In this document: in pieces, positions 16,001 to 16,002 of the stretch | How positions within the stretch are numbered: the first letter of the stretch is position 1 | Layout of the letters: each line of letters starts with the position of its first letter | Source of the DNA: Bacteroidales bacterium | GTDB lineage: Bacteria > Bacteroidota > Bacteroidia > Bacteroidales > BM520 | NCBI GenBank assembly: GCA_028701815.1 | Contig: JAQVPY010000028.1 | Coordinates: 1 to 16,002 of the forward strand | Reading direction: 5' to 3' | DNA length: 16,002 bases | Notes under the pieces: generated by a model | What the model was told of the DNA's origin: nothing | Databases searched by the model: none | What the model saw: the letters and a program-made list of their open reading frames with translations, nothing else | Made by a program: the position numbers and the translations under genes

Positions 16001-16002
16001 GT

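Overview
The window looks like a chromosomal segment of a Bacteroidota bacterium, probably order Bacteroidales. The pointers are the 47-bp type II-C-like CRISPR repeat, several TAnnTTTG -7 boxes in place of sigma70 boxes, starts with little or no Shine-Dalgarno sequence, moderate A+T content, and protein relatives typical of that group. The genus cannot be read from the sequence alone.

Layout, left to right. Positions 1-123 are the 3' end of an IS66-family insertion sequence (last 27 codons of the transposase plus the right terminus). It abuts, and appears to have inserted into, a CRISPR array (124-552: six repeats, five spacers of 29-30 bp). The rest of the array and any cas genes would lie left of the IS, outside the window. 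A minus-strand pair follows: a membrane protein fused to a glycerolipid acyltransferase-like domain (731-2668) and, upstream of it, a YjgR/DUF853 HerA-like ATPase (2688-4295). A 368-bp divergent intergenic region separates them from the plus-strand vitamin B6 operon pdxS-pdxT (4664-6134). An Lrp/AsnC regulator (6106-6588, minus) converges on pdxT with a 29-bp overlap. Just upstream of that regulator is a decayed fragment of a HIT-family gene (6638-6790, minus). A DUF418/YeiB-type membrane protein follows (6931-8109, plus). The right half is a minus-strand two-gene module: a lipoprotein alpha-2-macroglobulin with an intact thioester (10478-16000) and penicillin-binding protein 1C (8116-10476), 1 bp apart.

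How the genes work together. PdxS and PdxT form the two-subunit PLP synthase. The macroglobulin and PBP1C are a well-known pairing, interpreted as protease trapping plus cell-wall repair in the periplasm. The CRISPR array is the most interesting part. Every repeat carries, in crRNA orientation, TTG - 19 nt - TATCTTTG, which fits the Bacteroidetes promoter, so each crRNA might be transcribed from its own repeat. The IS66 insertion has removed only the last two bases of the leftmost repeat and leaves that repeat's predicted promoter pointing into the IS. No cas gene or tracrRNA was found in the window.
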